Part shown: piece by piece, positions 1 through 7,193 of the stretch
How positions within the stretch are numbered: the stretch's first letter is position 1
How the letters are laid out: each line of letters opens with the position of its first letter
From: Verrucomicrobiota bacterium
GTDB lineage: Bacteria > Verrucomicrobiota > Verrucomicrobiia > Limisphaerales > UBA8199
Reading direction: 5' to 3'
Length of the DNA: 13,734 nucleotides
NCBI GenBank assembly: GCA_026397855.1
Contig: JAPLUA010000018.1
Coordinates: forward strand, 1-13,734
Program-made: the position numbers and the translations under genes
The notes under the pieces: generated by a model
What the model was told of the DNA's origin: nothing
The model's input: the letters and a program-made list of their open reading frames with translations, nothing else
The model's database searches: none

Positions 1-70
1 AGCCTCCAGGGCCGGTTGCACCTCTGCCAAGCCGACCGCCAAAGTAAGGTCGGGCGACGCTGCTATCTTC

Positions 71-89
71 GCTGCCATAATCTGGCAGC
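71..89. repeat. small hairpin, 7-bp perfect arms
   Basis: GCTGCCA (71-77) and TGGCAGC (83-89) are exact reverse complements around a 5-nt loop. No T-run follows on either strand, so it is not a clear intrinsic terminator. It could be a chance palindrome. Confidence 0.4.
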
Positions 90-230
90 AAGACTACTCC
101 GGTGGCCACAATCGGGCACGCATCGTTGCCGAAGCAACACCTTTGCCTTCGCCACCGATAGATACGGCTGCCACAGGCGCTGCCGAGCCCGGTCACGGCG
201 TCACCCGGGTGTCGTCCCGGCGTTATGCCG

Positions 231-270
231 GTGTGGCTCCCATGGGGACCGCTCCTCATGGGAGCCACAC
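231..270. repeat. 14-bp perfect inverted repeat (hairpin)
   Basis: GTGTGGCTCCCATG (231-244) is the exact reverse complement of CATGGGAGCCACAC (257-270), with a 12-nt loop between. A perfect 14-bp stem in non-coding DNA is unlikely by chance. No U-tract follows on either strand, so a classical rho-independent terminator is not supported. It may be a dispersed palindromic element or part of a 3' end structure for the hydrolase transcript arriving from the right. Confidence 0.6.
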
Positions 271-298
271 GGGCACCCAGCCGAGGCCACACTGGAAC

Positions 299-385
299 GT
301 GATACGTGATGCGTGATGCGTGAAACGTGAGAATCTCCATCACGCATCACGCATCACGCATCACGCATCACGTATCACGTATCAC
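299..385. repeat. inverted heptamer array (GTGATGC type)
   Basis: Positions 299-330 are head-to-tail copies of a 7-nt unit, GTGATGC with variants GTGATAC and GTGAAAC. After a 9-nt spacer (331-339) the same unit returns in reverse complement (TCACGCA/TCACGTA) from 340 to 385. The two halves can pair into one long, slippery hairpin. The TGA stop of the 382-3498 gene (382-384) lies inside the last unit, so the array directly abuts the coding end. It may act as a 3' stem-loop, or it may be one of the simple heptamer repeats that spread in such genomes by slippage. It lacks the 20-40-nt repeats and unique spacers of a CRISPR array. Confidence 0.85.
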
Positions 386-3300
386 CGCACCACCCGATAA
401 AAGCGCTGCGGGAAATTCGTCGCGCCGGTATCGGTGAAGGTCCAGGCGCCATTGGTGCTGGAAACATTGGTGGCGATGCTTACCCAGGTGCCGCTTGCGG
501 GATTCGTCGCAGCCTGGAGCCAGTGCGCACGATTCGTCGCCCCCAGGAAACCCAGGGTGACGCTGCCGTTGGAGTTGGCCAGGATGCTGGTGATGAGCGG
601 TGGCGATACCGGCACGGCGGCGAGGACTTGCAGGGTGGCGCTGGCGCGCAGTAGCCGCAGACCGCTGGAGTTGTTGATGAAGCTTCCCGCGTCGGGTGAA
701 CCGCTCAGAACCAACGTGACACGATTGCTGCGGATGTAGTTGCCGATCAGCGGAATGGCGAACGTCTGCGGCGTGGTGCCGCTGGCGGGAATGTTCGTGA
801 CCGCACCGATGGGGGTGGCGCTGAGCGTGCCGCTGGTCAGGAGATTGTTGCTCGCGGTGTCATTGGCCTGCGCCGTGTTCCAGGTCACGGCGGAGGTGAA
901 GCCCGGGTAAGCCTGGTTCAGGGCCCAAAGCTGGACGTTCTGCTTGTAGCTGTTGAGGAACCCGACCGTAAAGACGGCCTGCGTGGTGCCGTCCACGTTC
1001 ATCCCGGTGAGATCAAACTGGAAATAGGCTTTGCGGGAGTTGTCGAGCGACGGCGAGTTGTATTTCACCATGATATAGTTCGTGGCGGCCTCGTCGGGGT
1101 CAGTCGCAGCGTAGGCGCCGCCGCGCACGAACGCCTCGGTCGTGACGGACAGGTTCGTCCAATGGGTGTCATTCACCGGCACGGGCGGGTTGGTCGAGTC
1201 GCTGAATACGAGCCGCAAGCGCGGCCCCGGGACGCCGGGACCGGCCCCTTCCCTCGTGACAATCCGGATGCCGCCCGCCTGGGTATCGCCCGGCTCCAGC
1301 GAAGGCAGGGTTACATCCCAGCGCGGATCCTGCGAGACCAGGAAGCTGGCATCCGCGCTGGCCAAGCCGCGGACGAACTCGGTGACATCAATGAGCCGCT
1401 CGCAGGGGTTGGTGGCCGACACAACCAGTTGGCCGGCCAGGTGCGCGTTGGTGCCGAGACCCTCGACGATGTTGTTGGCAATGCGCGAGCCCGCAGGCCA
1501 GTTGTCCTTGAGATTGGGGGCGTTGGTCCAGCAGACCGCGGACTGGGACCAGTTGTTCGAGTCAATGCCGTAAACGTGCGCCTGGATGGGGGCGTTCGTG
1601 GTGCCCGCCGCATACACCGACAGCACCGCAAATTGCAGGTCTGCAAGGTTGGTTGTCGCCAGGTGGAACTTGAGGAAGGCAACGCTCCGGTTGGCGGCGT
1701 TCGCGGGGTCGTTCTGGACGGTGATCACGGCATTGGTGCCGTAATTCACCCCCTTGTTGGCGCCATCCCTGACCTCCGCATCGTCGGTGGCCGCCAGGAT
1801 CTGCTCCGGCTGTTGGCCGCGGGCGGAGGCGGTGAACAGCCAGACCGTGTTGGCTCCCTGAATGGCCGACACGGCTTGGCTCGCGCCGGCGTTGGTCCAT
1901 ATCCGCCCGGTGCCGTAGCAGTTTTCGCTGACCTCCTCGACGAGCACCATGTTATTGGTGGGGATATTCCAGGCGCCCAGCATTAGGCTCAGGCTGACAT
2001 CGCTGGTTGTGCTGTTGGCGGAGAAGAGGTAGTAGCGCTGCGCCGATGGATCACAACTCGCATGGACATCCAGGCTGGTGGCGCCGGAGCCGCGAACGGT
2101 ATTGAGCCGCTGCCGGCCGGGCGCAAACGCCTTGTTAAACAGCCGCCAAACCTCCCCTGCCTTTGTGATCCCACCCACGTTATAGGGCGAGTTGGCATTG
2201 TCCACGTAGTGCATGGCGTTCTTGGTGACGGGGTAGTTCCCCGAGTAGTCGGTCTGCGAGAACTTGAAGCAGTAAAGCTCGCTGCAGAGATTGGCCATGA
2301 GGTTCACCGTCACGGCGCCAAAGCGCGGGTATTGGGTCGGCGAATCGAGCGTATCGGTCATGGTGTCGAAGCTGGCCGCCATGTAGGTGTTGAACTCGCT
2401 GATGCTGACCGGGAAAGGCGTCTCGGGTGCCATGTCGGCGGCGATCAGGCTCCGCAGGTTGGCCAGGCCGCTGCCGAAGGTCGCCGGCGCCGCGTTGTAT
2501 TGATGGTAGTCGTAAACCTGGAACAGCCAGAAGCTCGGGTCCGCCTGTCCCAGGACGTTCAGGTGCCGGTTCGTCACCGCCATCGTCCCCCAGTCGGGGT
2601 AAGGGCTATCGGCGCTCCCGGATGAAACCGGGGCCAGCACGGTGGGGACTAGGGATTTGCCATAAAGGCTGTTCACGTCCGCCAGCGCGAGTTGGATGGC
2701 GTCCGAGGCCAGTTGCAGGCGCAGCATGTAATCGTCCTGCGGCACGGCCGGGGAATGGTTCGGCTCGTTGTACATCTGGTAGCGCTCGACATCGAAATAG
2801 CGGCCCAGGTAAAAGGCCTGGGCGTAGTAATGCTGCCAAAGCTCCCACAGGTTCGGCCAGTCGGTGGAGCCGGCGAGCGGGAACCGGGACGTGCTGGCGG
2901 TGATTTGCGCGCAGATCCGCAGGCCCAGCTTGCGCATCTCCCCCAGGGCGAAGTTCACCTTGATGTGGTTGTTCCCCGCAAGGTCGGTATTCTGGTAGTT
3001 GTTGGTGAAGACCGACCAGTTGATATATGAGGCATTGAACTGGTTGGTCCGGATGGCCGCCCGTCGGGCCAGGAACGTGGCCTGGCTGCTGACACCGTCC
3101 CCCATGGGCGCGACGTCGTCCGACGGCTCGATGTTGCTCGGGCTCATAAACACCCGCGCGCCGGTCACCCCGGCATAGCGCCACCATTCACGGGTATTGC
3201 CGCCGGGGTAGAAATGGCCGGCGTTGTAGCCGAGCAGGGCGGGCGTGGTGCCGATCTGGTTCGTCTGGACGGTCAGGGTAGCTGCGCCGGCCAGGAACGG

Positions 3301-3498
3301 CAGGAGGAGCAACAGGCAAATCCGAAGACCGAAAGCCGAAAGCCGAAAGAAGGCCGAAATCCGAAGGGCGAAACCGGGGGGTGTTGTGTCCCTTTGGGAA
3401 AACAGCCCCCTTGCGCACCGGGCCTGGGCTGGTGGGATGGCCACTGTTTCCGGGCTGGCGAGGAGGCCGGCGCTCCGGCTAGGGAGGGAATCTGTCAC
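382..3498 (-). CDS. secreted clan GH-A glycoside hydrolase with two DNRLRE/CBM96-like domains
   Basis: Likely an extracellular polysaccharide hydrolase. Residues ~75-465 read as a TIM-barrel catalytic domain: MYNEPNH (E245) fits the acid/base after strand 4, and VSISEFNTY (E368) fits the nucleophile after strand 7. Residues ~466-558 look like the C-terminal beta domain of such enzymes. Residues ~568-765 contain AEVRDGANKGVNYG, typical of DNRLRE/CBM96 domains, and ~787-960 form a second, divergent copy. Residues ~968-1038 form a small beta domain ending NFPQRFYRVVR, common at the ends of secreted verrucomicrobial proteins and perhaps a sorting or attachment signal. The start is uncertain. The GTG at 3498 overlaps the upstream TGA (GTGA) but has no good Shine-Dalgarno, and the hydrophobic signal core (LLLLLPFLAGAA) appears only near residue 62. 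Residues ~44-60 are translated heptamer repeat. A GTG at 3444 is an alternative. Exact GH family and substrate are unknown; GH39/GH5-like folds are possible. Confidence 0.8.
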   Translation of the reverse strand: MTDSLPSRSAGLLASPETVAIPPAQARCARGLFSQRDTTPPGFALRISAFFRLSAFGLRICLLLLLPFLAGAATLTVQTNQIGTTPALLGYNAGHFYPGGNTREWWRYAGVTGARVFMSPSNIEPSDDVAPMGDGVSSQATFLARRAAIRTNQFNASYINWSVFTNNYQNTDLAGNNHIKVNFALGEMRKLGLRICAQITASTSRFPLAGSTDWPNLWELWQHYYAQAFYLGRYFDVERYQMYNEPNHSPAVPQDDYMLRLQLASDAIQLALADVNSLYGKSLVPTVLAPVSSGSADSPYPDWGTMAVTNRHLNVLGQADPSFWLFQVYDYHQYNAAPATFGSGLANLRSLIAADMAPETPFPVSISEFNTYMAASFDTMTDTLDSPTQYPRFGAVTVNLMANLCSELYCFKFSQTDYSGNYPVTKNAMHYVDNANSPYNVGGITKAGEVWRLFNKAFAPGRQRLNTVRGSGATSLDVHASCDPSAQRYYLFSANSTTSDVSLSLMLGAWNIPTNNMVLVEEVSENCYGTGRIWTNAGASQAVSAIQGANTVWLFTASARGQQPEQILAATDDAEVRDGANKGVNYGTNAVITVQNDPANAANRSVAFLKFHLATTNLADLQFAVLSVYAAGTTNAPIQAHVYGIDSNNWSQSAVCWTNAPNLKDNWPAGSRIANNIVEGLGTNAHLAGQLVVSATNPCERLIDVTEFVRGLASADASFLVSQDPRWDVTLPSLEPGDTQAGGIRIVTREGAGPGVPGPRLRLVFSDSTNPPVPVNDTHWTNLSVTTEAFVRGGAYAATDPDEAATNYIMVKYNSPSLDNSRKAYFQFDLTGMNVDGTTQAVFTVGFLNSYKQNVQLWALNQAYPGFTSAVTWNTAQANDTASNNLLTSGTLSATPIGAVTNIPASGTTPQTFAIPLIGNYIRSNRVTLVLSGSPDAGSFINNSSGLRLLRASATLQVLAAVPVSPPLITSILANSNGSVTLGFLGATNRAHWLQAATNPASGTWVSIATNVSSTNGAWTFTDTGATNFPQRFYRVVR
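3319..3375. repeat. CCGAAA-type heptamer array inside a CDS 5' end
   Basis: Roughly 7-nt steps of ATCCGAA, GACCGAA, AGCCGAA, AGCCGAA, then a broken unit, ATCCGAA and GGGCGAA. The same motif family forms the array at 8004-8064. Here it lies within the open frame of the 382-3498 gene. On the minus strand it encodes the Phe/Arg/Ser/Ala-rich residues ~42-60 (RISAFFRLSAFGLRI), directly ahead of the signal-peptide core. Confidence 0.75.
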
Positions 3499-4256
3499 TG
3501 GGGCGGGGTGCCGACCCCGGGAGCGCCTGGGGCGGAGCCCGGTTGACGGCTGAAATACTCGGCCAGCGAGTAAGCGCGCTCATTAAGCTGTTTCATCGCT
3601 TCAAGCAACGGAGTATAAGGCACGTAGCGGTTGCTGACGATGCCCTTGTTGGAATCCACGTTTGAGGGATCGGCTTTGGCTTCAGCGGGGTCGTTGTCAA
3701 TGTATTTGAACCAGTGCCAGCCCACACAACCCCTGGACTGGAGCAGGGCCAATGCAAAGTTCTGATAGAAGCGTCCGCGGTCGCGCTGCGTCTTAACCAG
3801 CCAGCCGGCACCGGTCGTGTTACCCAGGCCGGAATCCATCCCCTTGGCATACCACTCGGTGATCAGGAACGGCCGGCCCGACTCGCGTTCCCACATTGCC
3901 AATCGCTCCTGATCGGGCGTCCAGACATGATAGAGATTCACCGACACCACATCCACATAAGGGCCCACGGCACGGAAAACCTCCGGCAGCCGCGGCACGG
4001 CCCCGTGAAACCGCGCGCCCAGGTAGAGGTGATTCGGGTCATGCTTCTTGATGGCCTTGGACACGGCGCGGAAGTAGCGCTCGACCACGAGGGCCAGGAA
4101 CTCCTGCTCATCCTTGCCCGTGATGTCCTTCACAGTGGCAGTTTCGCCGTGACGCGCGCGCAGCCAGGATTGCGCCGCCTGGCGGCCCGGATCGCTCTCC
4201 GGAAGCTGCAGATAGTTCTTCAGCGCTGTGCGGTTGAACGGCATTCCAGCAGCCAC
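3495..4256 (-). CDS. agarase-like GH-A hydrolase, C-terminal part (out of frame with N-terminal part)
   Basis: This frame carries the second half of the barrel of the enzyme begun at 4915. MPFNRTALKNYLQLPESDPG follows, in related agarase-like enzymes, directly after the DNE acid/base motif. HLYLGARFHG, VDVVSVNLYHVW and RPFLITEWYAKG (E134, predicted nucleophile) complete a clan GH-A C-terminal barrel half. The start is artificial: the GTG at 4256 and ATG at 4244 lie in the middle of the domain, and the 37-nt overlap with the upstream frame is a product of the frameshift. The last ~15 residues are Pro/Gly-rich. The stop overlaps the GTG of the next gene (GTGA), suggesting coupling in an operon. 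On its own this piece lacks a signal peptide, strands 1-4 and the acid/base, so it should be inactive. The substrate is not determinable; GH50/GH86-like agarases share this motif layout. Confidence 0.7.
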   Translation of the reverse strand: MAAGMPFNRTALKNYLQLPESDPGRQAAQSWLRARHGETATVKDITGKDEQEFLALVVERYFRAVSKAIKKHDPNHLYLGARFHGAVPRLPEVFRAVGPYVDVVSVNLYHVWTPDQERLAMWERESGRPFLITEWYAKGMDSGLGNTTGAGWLVKTQRDRGRFYQNFALALLQSRGCVGWHWFKYIDNDPAEAKADPSNVDSNKGIVSNRYVPYTPLLEAMKQLNERAYSLAEYFSRQPGSAPGAPGVGTPPQ

Positions 4257-4915
4257 GGGTCATCCTTGCCCGCGGCGAGCGACTTCGCGTAGTCATCGCA
4301 AAAGCCTTCCCATCCGGGGTCGAAGACGAAGATGCAGTCATGCGGATAGCCGGTATGGCCCGGCTGCTGGTAGGTGCCGCCGCGCTTCTTGCCGTAGCTG
4401 CTCATGAAGTTCCAGGTGCGGGTATAGACCAGCGGCGGTGAAACCGCGCGCAGCCGGTCCACATCGGACCACGCGCCAAGACCGTTGAAGCCGTGCGCGC
4501 GCAGCAGCGCAGTGGTGCGGGCCGGCCAGTTGGTCTCACTGCCGAACTGCTCCTTGCAGGCGCTCCGGCTCCCGGGGGTGCCCAACATGTGCACCGAAGC
4601 CACACCGTCGTGCAGGAAAAGGCAACCCTCGGGATCCACCAGCCACCAGCGCCCCTCGATCCGCGCCGGGTGGAAGAACCCGGTCGCCCCGGACTTCCGG
4701 GCCAGCACGCCGCCATACCGGCTCAGCCCCGAATCGGTCCGGGCAACTATGTCCACCGGCAGATCGTCCAGCGTCCGGGTCGGGTAGGCTTTCCACGGCT
4801 CACCAGGCTTCAGGGCCGCGTCCACCATCAGCCGCGATTGCGCGGCCGAAGCAACCAAAGCGCCGGCCAACAGGGCCATTAATGCGCCCTGCCTAATACA
4901 AAAAGTGTCCTTCAC
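4220..4915 (-). CDS. agarase-like GH-A hydrolase, N-terminal part (frameshifted, likely pseudogene)
   Basis: N-terminal half of a secreted agarase-like glycoside hydrolase. A signal peptide is visible (ALMALLAGALVASAAQ). The GTG at 4915 gives a charged n-region (MKDTFCIRQG), while the ATG at 4879 would give the shorter MALLAGALVASAA. Downstream are ARIEGRWWLVDPEGCLFLHDGV, which looks like the conserved 'go and act on the enclosed glycan' entry segment of these enzymes, then HGFNGLGAWSD and VFDPGWEGFCDDYA. KDDPWLL (residues ~217-223) normally continues as GYFxDNE with the acid/base Glu. Here the frame runs instead into ECRSTAQR and stops. The matching second half continues in another frame at 3495-4256. 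Both parts together would be about 480 residues, a normal length. The loss removes the predicted catalytic acid/base. Confidence 0.75.
   Translation of the reverse strand: MKDTFCIRQGALMALLAGALVASAAQSRLMVDAALKPGEPWKAYPTRTLDDLPVDIVARTDSGLSRYGGVLARKSGATGFFHPARIEGRWWLVDPEGCLFLHDGVASVHMLGTPGSRSACKEQFGSETNWPARTTALLRAHGFNGLGAWSDVDRLRAVSPPLVYTRTWNFMSSYGKKRGGTYQQPGHTGYPHDCIFVFDPGWEGFCDDYAKSLAAGKDDPWLLECRSTAQR
4242..4249 (-). other. frameshift/deletion junction at catalytic motif
   Basis: Reading the minus strand, Trp-Leu-Leu (ending ...CTGCTG) is followed at once by GAATGCCG, where related enzymes have roughly GGC-TAC-TTC-x-GAC-AAC-GAA-ATG. Losing 19 nt between CTGCTGG and AATGCCG explains both the frame change and the missing GYFxDNE residues. 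Only a loss of 3n+1 nt is certain from the frames. The exact length is inferred from the family motif. Confidence 0.6.
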
Positions 4916-4989
4916 AAAAGGGGGATCAGGCTCAAGGTTCAGGCTGCCGCGGCCTCGCCGGCCCCGGTAGCCCGCGCCATTGGCGCAGA

Positions 4990-7101
4990 TCAGAACGCCA
5001 TCGGCAGCCGTTTGATGCGATAATACTGCTGAGTGCCGGGAGCGGCAACGGTGGCCTTGAAGGCATTGCCGCCCGCGGACGTGATCGTGGCGTCCACATC
5101 GTCGTAGATGCCGGCGGCGCTCGTGGCCCGCACGACGCCGAAGCTGGCAGGCGCGTCGCCCGGTCCGGTCGTGAAGTAGATGTCCACGGTGCCGCCCGCG
5201 GGCGCGCTGATCCTGGTGATGTTCGGCTTGACGGCCAGCACCACCTTCAGGTCGTCAACGTAGATGTAGCCCGAGCCCAGGTCCTGCCGCAAGCCGACGT
5301 AGTTGATGTTCTCCGGCGTGGCCTGATCCTGGGACGAGGCGGCGGGGTCGGCCTCCGAAGTCGCGTTGACCCACATCATGCTCTTGCCGGTGTCCACATC
5401 GTAACGCACGATCACCGTGTAGGGCCCGCTGGCAGGGGCCGGCTCGGGAATATCAACCGCCCCATTGGCCTGGTATTGGCTGTCCAGGTCATACAGCGCC
5501 AGCCGGAAGAACCCCTCCGGCACATTGTTCGTCGTGGTGGCCACCTTCGAAAACTGAGCCGAAGTCGCGCTCGAATTGTTTGCCAGGTGCACGAACCCGC
5601 CGTTGGAGTTGGTCACCAGCACGTCACCCGCGCCGAGGTCAAACCAGGTCGCCGTGAACCTGGTGTAAAGCAGCGCGCCCGTGCCCGGGCGATAGGGAGC
5701 GCCCGCCAGCCGTGCGGCACCGTCATCGGAGCTTGTCTTTGGCCGAATATAGCCGGCCAGCGCACTGGGAGCCGTCATCAGGTTCACGTTCTGCGCAGAG
5801 GAGTTGCGCCGGATCCAGAAGCCGGCCGAGTAATCGAACAGCTTCACATTCACCGCGTAATCGAAGTGCTCGACAAATACCACATTCGACGCCGGCAGGA
5901 CCATGACCGGGAACGATGTGCTGGCGGTGTTGTTGTTGGAGTCGGTGACGCTGAGGGTCACCACACCCACCCCCTCCGCCCCTGGCATCGGCTCGACGGT
6001 TACAGTGCGGTTAGACCCCGAACCGCCAAAGGTAAGGTTGCTGAGGATGTTGACGCTGTAGCTGGCCACCACCCCCGATACGGTCAGACTGCTGGCCGGA
6101 GTCTCCACGTCGCCGACCGTGAAGCCCAGGGTCACCGGCGTGTTGGCCATCGTATTGGTCGGGCCGGGGTTCGAGATGGTGGGCGGATAGTCGAGCGGCA
6201 GCACCGTGACCTTGAACGTTCGCTGGCCGATATTCCCCGCGGTGTCCTGCACGCTCACGGTGATATCGGCGGTGCCGTTGGTGCCGGCCACGACATAGAC
6301 CGAGCGGTTGGCGCCGCTGCCCGCAAAAAACACGTTCCCGGAAGCCACCACGCCTTCATTGGAAGAAACGGCCGTGGGGGTCAGCCCGTTGGGGCCGTCC
6401 TCGGGGTCGCCTACCGTGAAGCTGTTGGTAACCGACGCGAGGGTCGCCATGACAGTCATGTTGGAGATCGGGCCGACTGACGGCGGAGCGCCGACCAGGG
6501 TTTGAAAGCTGAGCATGCTCGTGTTGGTTTTCACCCGGAAACCGTTGGCATTGGCGGTGTAGGCGTTGGTGGCCGTCAGCACCAGCACAAGCTGGTTGCC
6601 CAGCAGATTGCTCCCCCACGGGGCCGGGATCACGATGGTCTGAATCGCACCGGCTGAAGAGATCGACGCAAGGCTGGTCAGCAGGGTCGCGGTGTAAGTG
6701 CCATTGGTCAGCATGTAGTTGCTGGCGAGGTCGTTTGCCTGCGCCGCATTCCAGACGAGCACGCTGCTGTTAAAGGCGGGATAGGCCTGGTTGAACCCCC
6801 AGACCTGCAACTGCTGCCGCTGGCTGGATGAGCCCGTGGTGCAAGTGAAGGTGAGCGCGCTGTTCGTGTTGGGGTTCTGCCCGGTGAAGTCGAACTTAAA
6901 GTAGCTCTTGGCAGCGGCTCCGCCCGTGTTGTACTTCACCATGCAATAACCCACCGCGGACTCAATGATGTCCACGTTGGCATTTGACCCGTCCCGGACC
7001 GCGGCTTCAACCGAGACGGGAATGGCGGTCTGGGCGCGAACGGCGGCTGCGGTGGCCAGCACGGCGAGGGTGACTGATATAGCAATGAGTCTTGTCTTCA
7101 T
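4990..7101 (-). CDS. secreted DNRLRE / Ig-like / laminin-G-like multidomain protein
   Basis: Probable carbohydrate-binding or surface protein with no catalytic motif that I can see. Residues 1-23 form a clear signal peptide (MKTRLIAISVTLAVLATAAAVRA). Residues ~27-202 form a DNRLRE/CBM96-like domain (AAVRDGSN, YCMVKYNTGG, KSYFKFDFTG, VWGFNQAYPAF, NAAQANDLASNYMLTNGT), closely similar to the second such domain of the 382-3498 hydrolase. Two cadherin/Ig-like repeats follow (~205-302 and ~305-403), each with a GSGxNR(S/T)V core. Residues ~406-624 look like a concanavalin/laminin-G fold with DDLKVV near its end. A last beta domain ends QQYYRIKRLPMAF. The ATG at 7101 is supported by the signal peptide, although the Shine-Dalgarno (GGAA) is weak. 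A candidate promoter lies just upstream. It probably helps hold the substrate near the hydrolases encoded next to it. Confidence 0.8.
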   Translation of the reverse strand: MKTRLIAISVTLAVLATAAAVRAQTAIPVSVEAAVRDGSNANVDIIESAVGYCMVKYNTGGAAAKSYFKFDFTGQNPNTNSALTFTCTTGSSSQRQQLQVWGFNQAYPAFNSSVLVWNAAQANDLASNYMLTNGTYTATLLTSLASISSAGAIQTIVIPAPWGSNLLGNQLVLVLTATNAYTANANGFRVKTNTSMLSFQTLVGAPPSVGPISNMTVMATLASVTNSFTVGDPEDGPNGLTPTAVSSNEGVVASGNVFFAGSGANRSVYVVAGTNGTADITVSVQDTAGNIGQRTFKVTVLPLDYPPTISNPGPTNTMANTPVTLGFTVGDVETPASSLTVSGVVASYSVNILSNLTFGGSGSNRTVTVEPMPGAEGVGVVTLSVTDSNNNTASTSFPVMVLPASNVVFVEHFDYAVNVKLFDYSAGFWIRRNSSAQNVNLMTAPSALAGYIRPKTSSDDGAARLAGAPYRPGTGALLYTRFTATWFDLGAGDVLVTNSNGGFVHLANNSSATSAQFSKVATTTNNVPEGFFRLALYDLDSQYQANGAVDIPEPAPASGPYTVIVRYDVDTGKSMMWVNATSEADPAASSQDQATPENINYVGLRQDLGSGYIYVDDLKVVLAVKPNITRISAPAGGTVDIYFTTGPGDAPASFGVVRATSAAGIYDDVDATITSAGGNAFKATVAAPGTQQYYRIKRLPMAF

Positions 7102-7152
7102 GGGAGTATTCCAGATGGGGTTCGTGGTTCGTCTGTCTGCGTGTTATCTCTG

Positions 7153-7181
7153 ATCTTACACTGAAATGGCATTCGCCTCAA
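7153..7181 (-). promoter_or_regulatory. candidate sigma70-type promoter for the 4990-7101 gene
   Basis: On the minus strand TTGAGG (7176-7181) and TAAGAT (7153-7158) are separated by exactly 17 nt, and the -10 box lies about 50 nt before the ATG at 7101. Each box matches the E. coli-type consensus at 4 of 6 positions. Verrucomicrobial promoters are poorly defined, so this is only a candidate. Confidence 0.3.
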
Positions 7182-7193
7182 GGCGCCGGGCTT

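Larger units (their letters stand above)
1..298. other. gene-poor left edge, no convincing CDS
   Basis: No open frame here looks like a real protein. The longest (16-309, plus strand) translates to a low-complexity stretch rich in Arg, Cys and His that resembles no family I know. It also runs into the heptamer array at its end, as expected for a chance frame in GC-rich DNA. The stretch carries two small inverted repeats, listed separately. It probably is the intergenic region downstream of the minus-strand hydrolase gene that ends at 382. I see no RNA gene in it. Confidence 0.5.

Noticed and set aside
16..309. 97-residue plus-strand open frame at the left edge
   Set aside because: Arg/Cys/His-rich, resembles no known family, and ends inside the heptamer array; reads as a chance frame in GC-rich DNA.
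299..385. Possible CRISPR array
   Set aside because: The unit is 7 nt with no unique spacers and the second half is inverted; this is a simple heptamer repeat.
5476..6480. Long plus-strand open frame (334 codons)
   Set aside because: Lies antisense to the well-supported secreted protein at 4990-7101 and has the His/Arg/Gly-rich composition typical of antisense frames.
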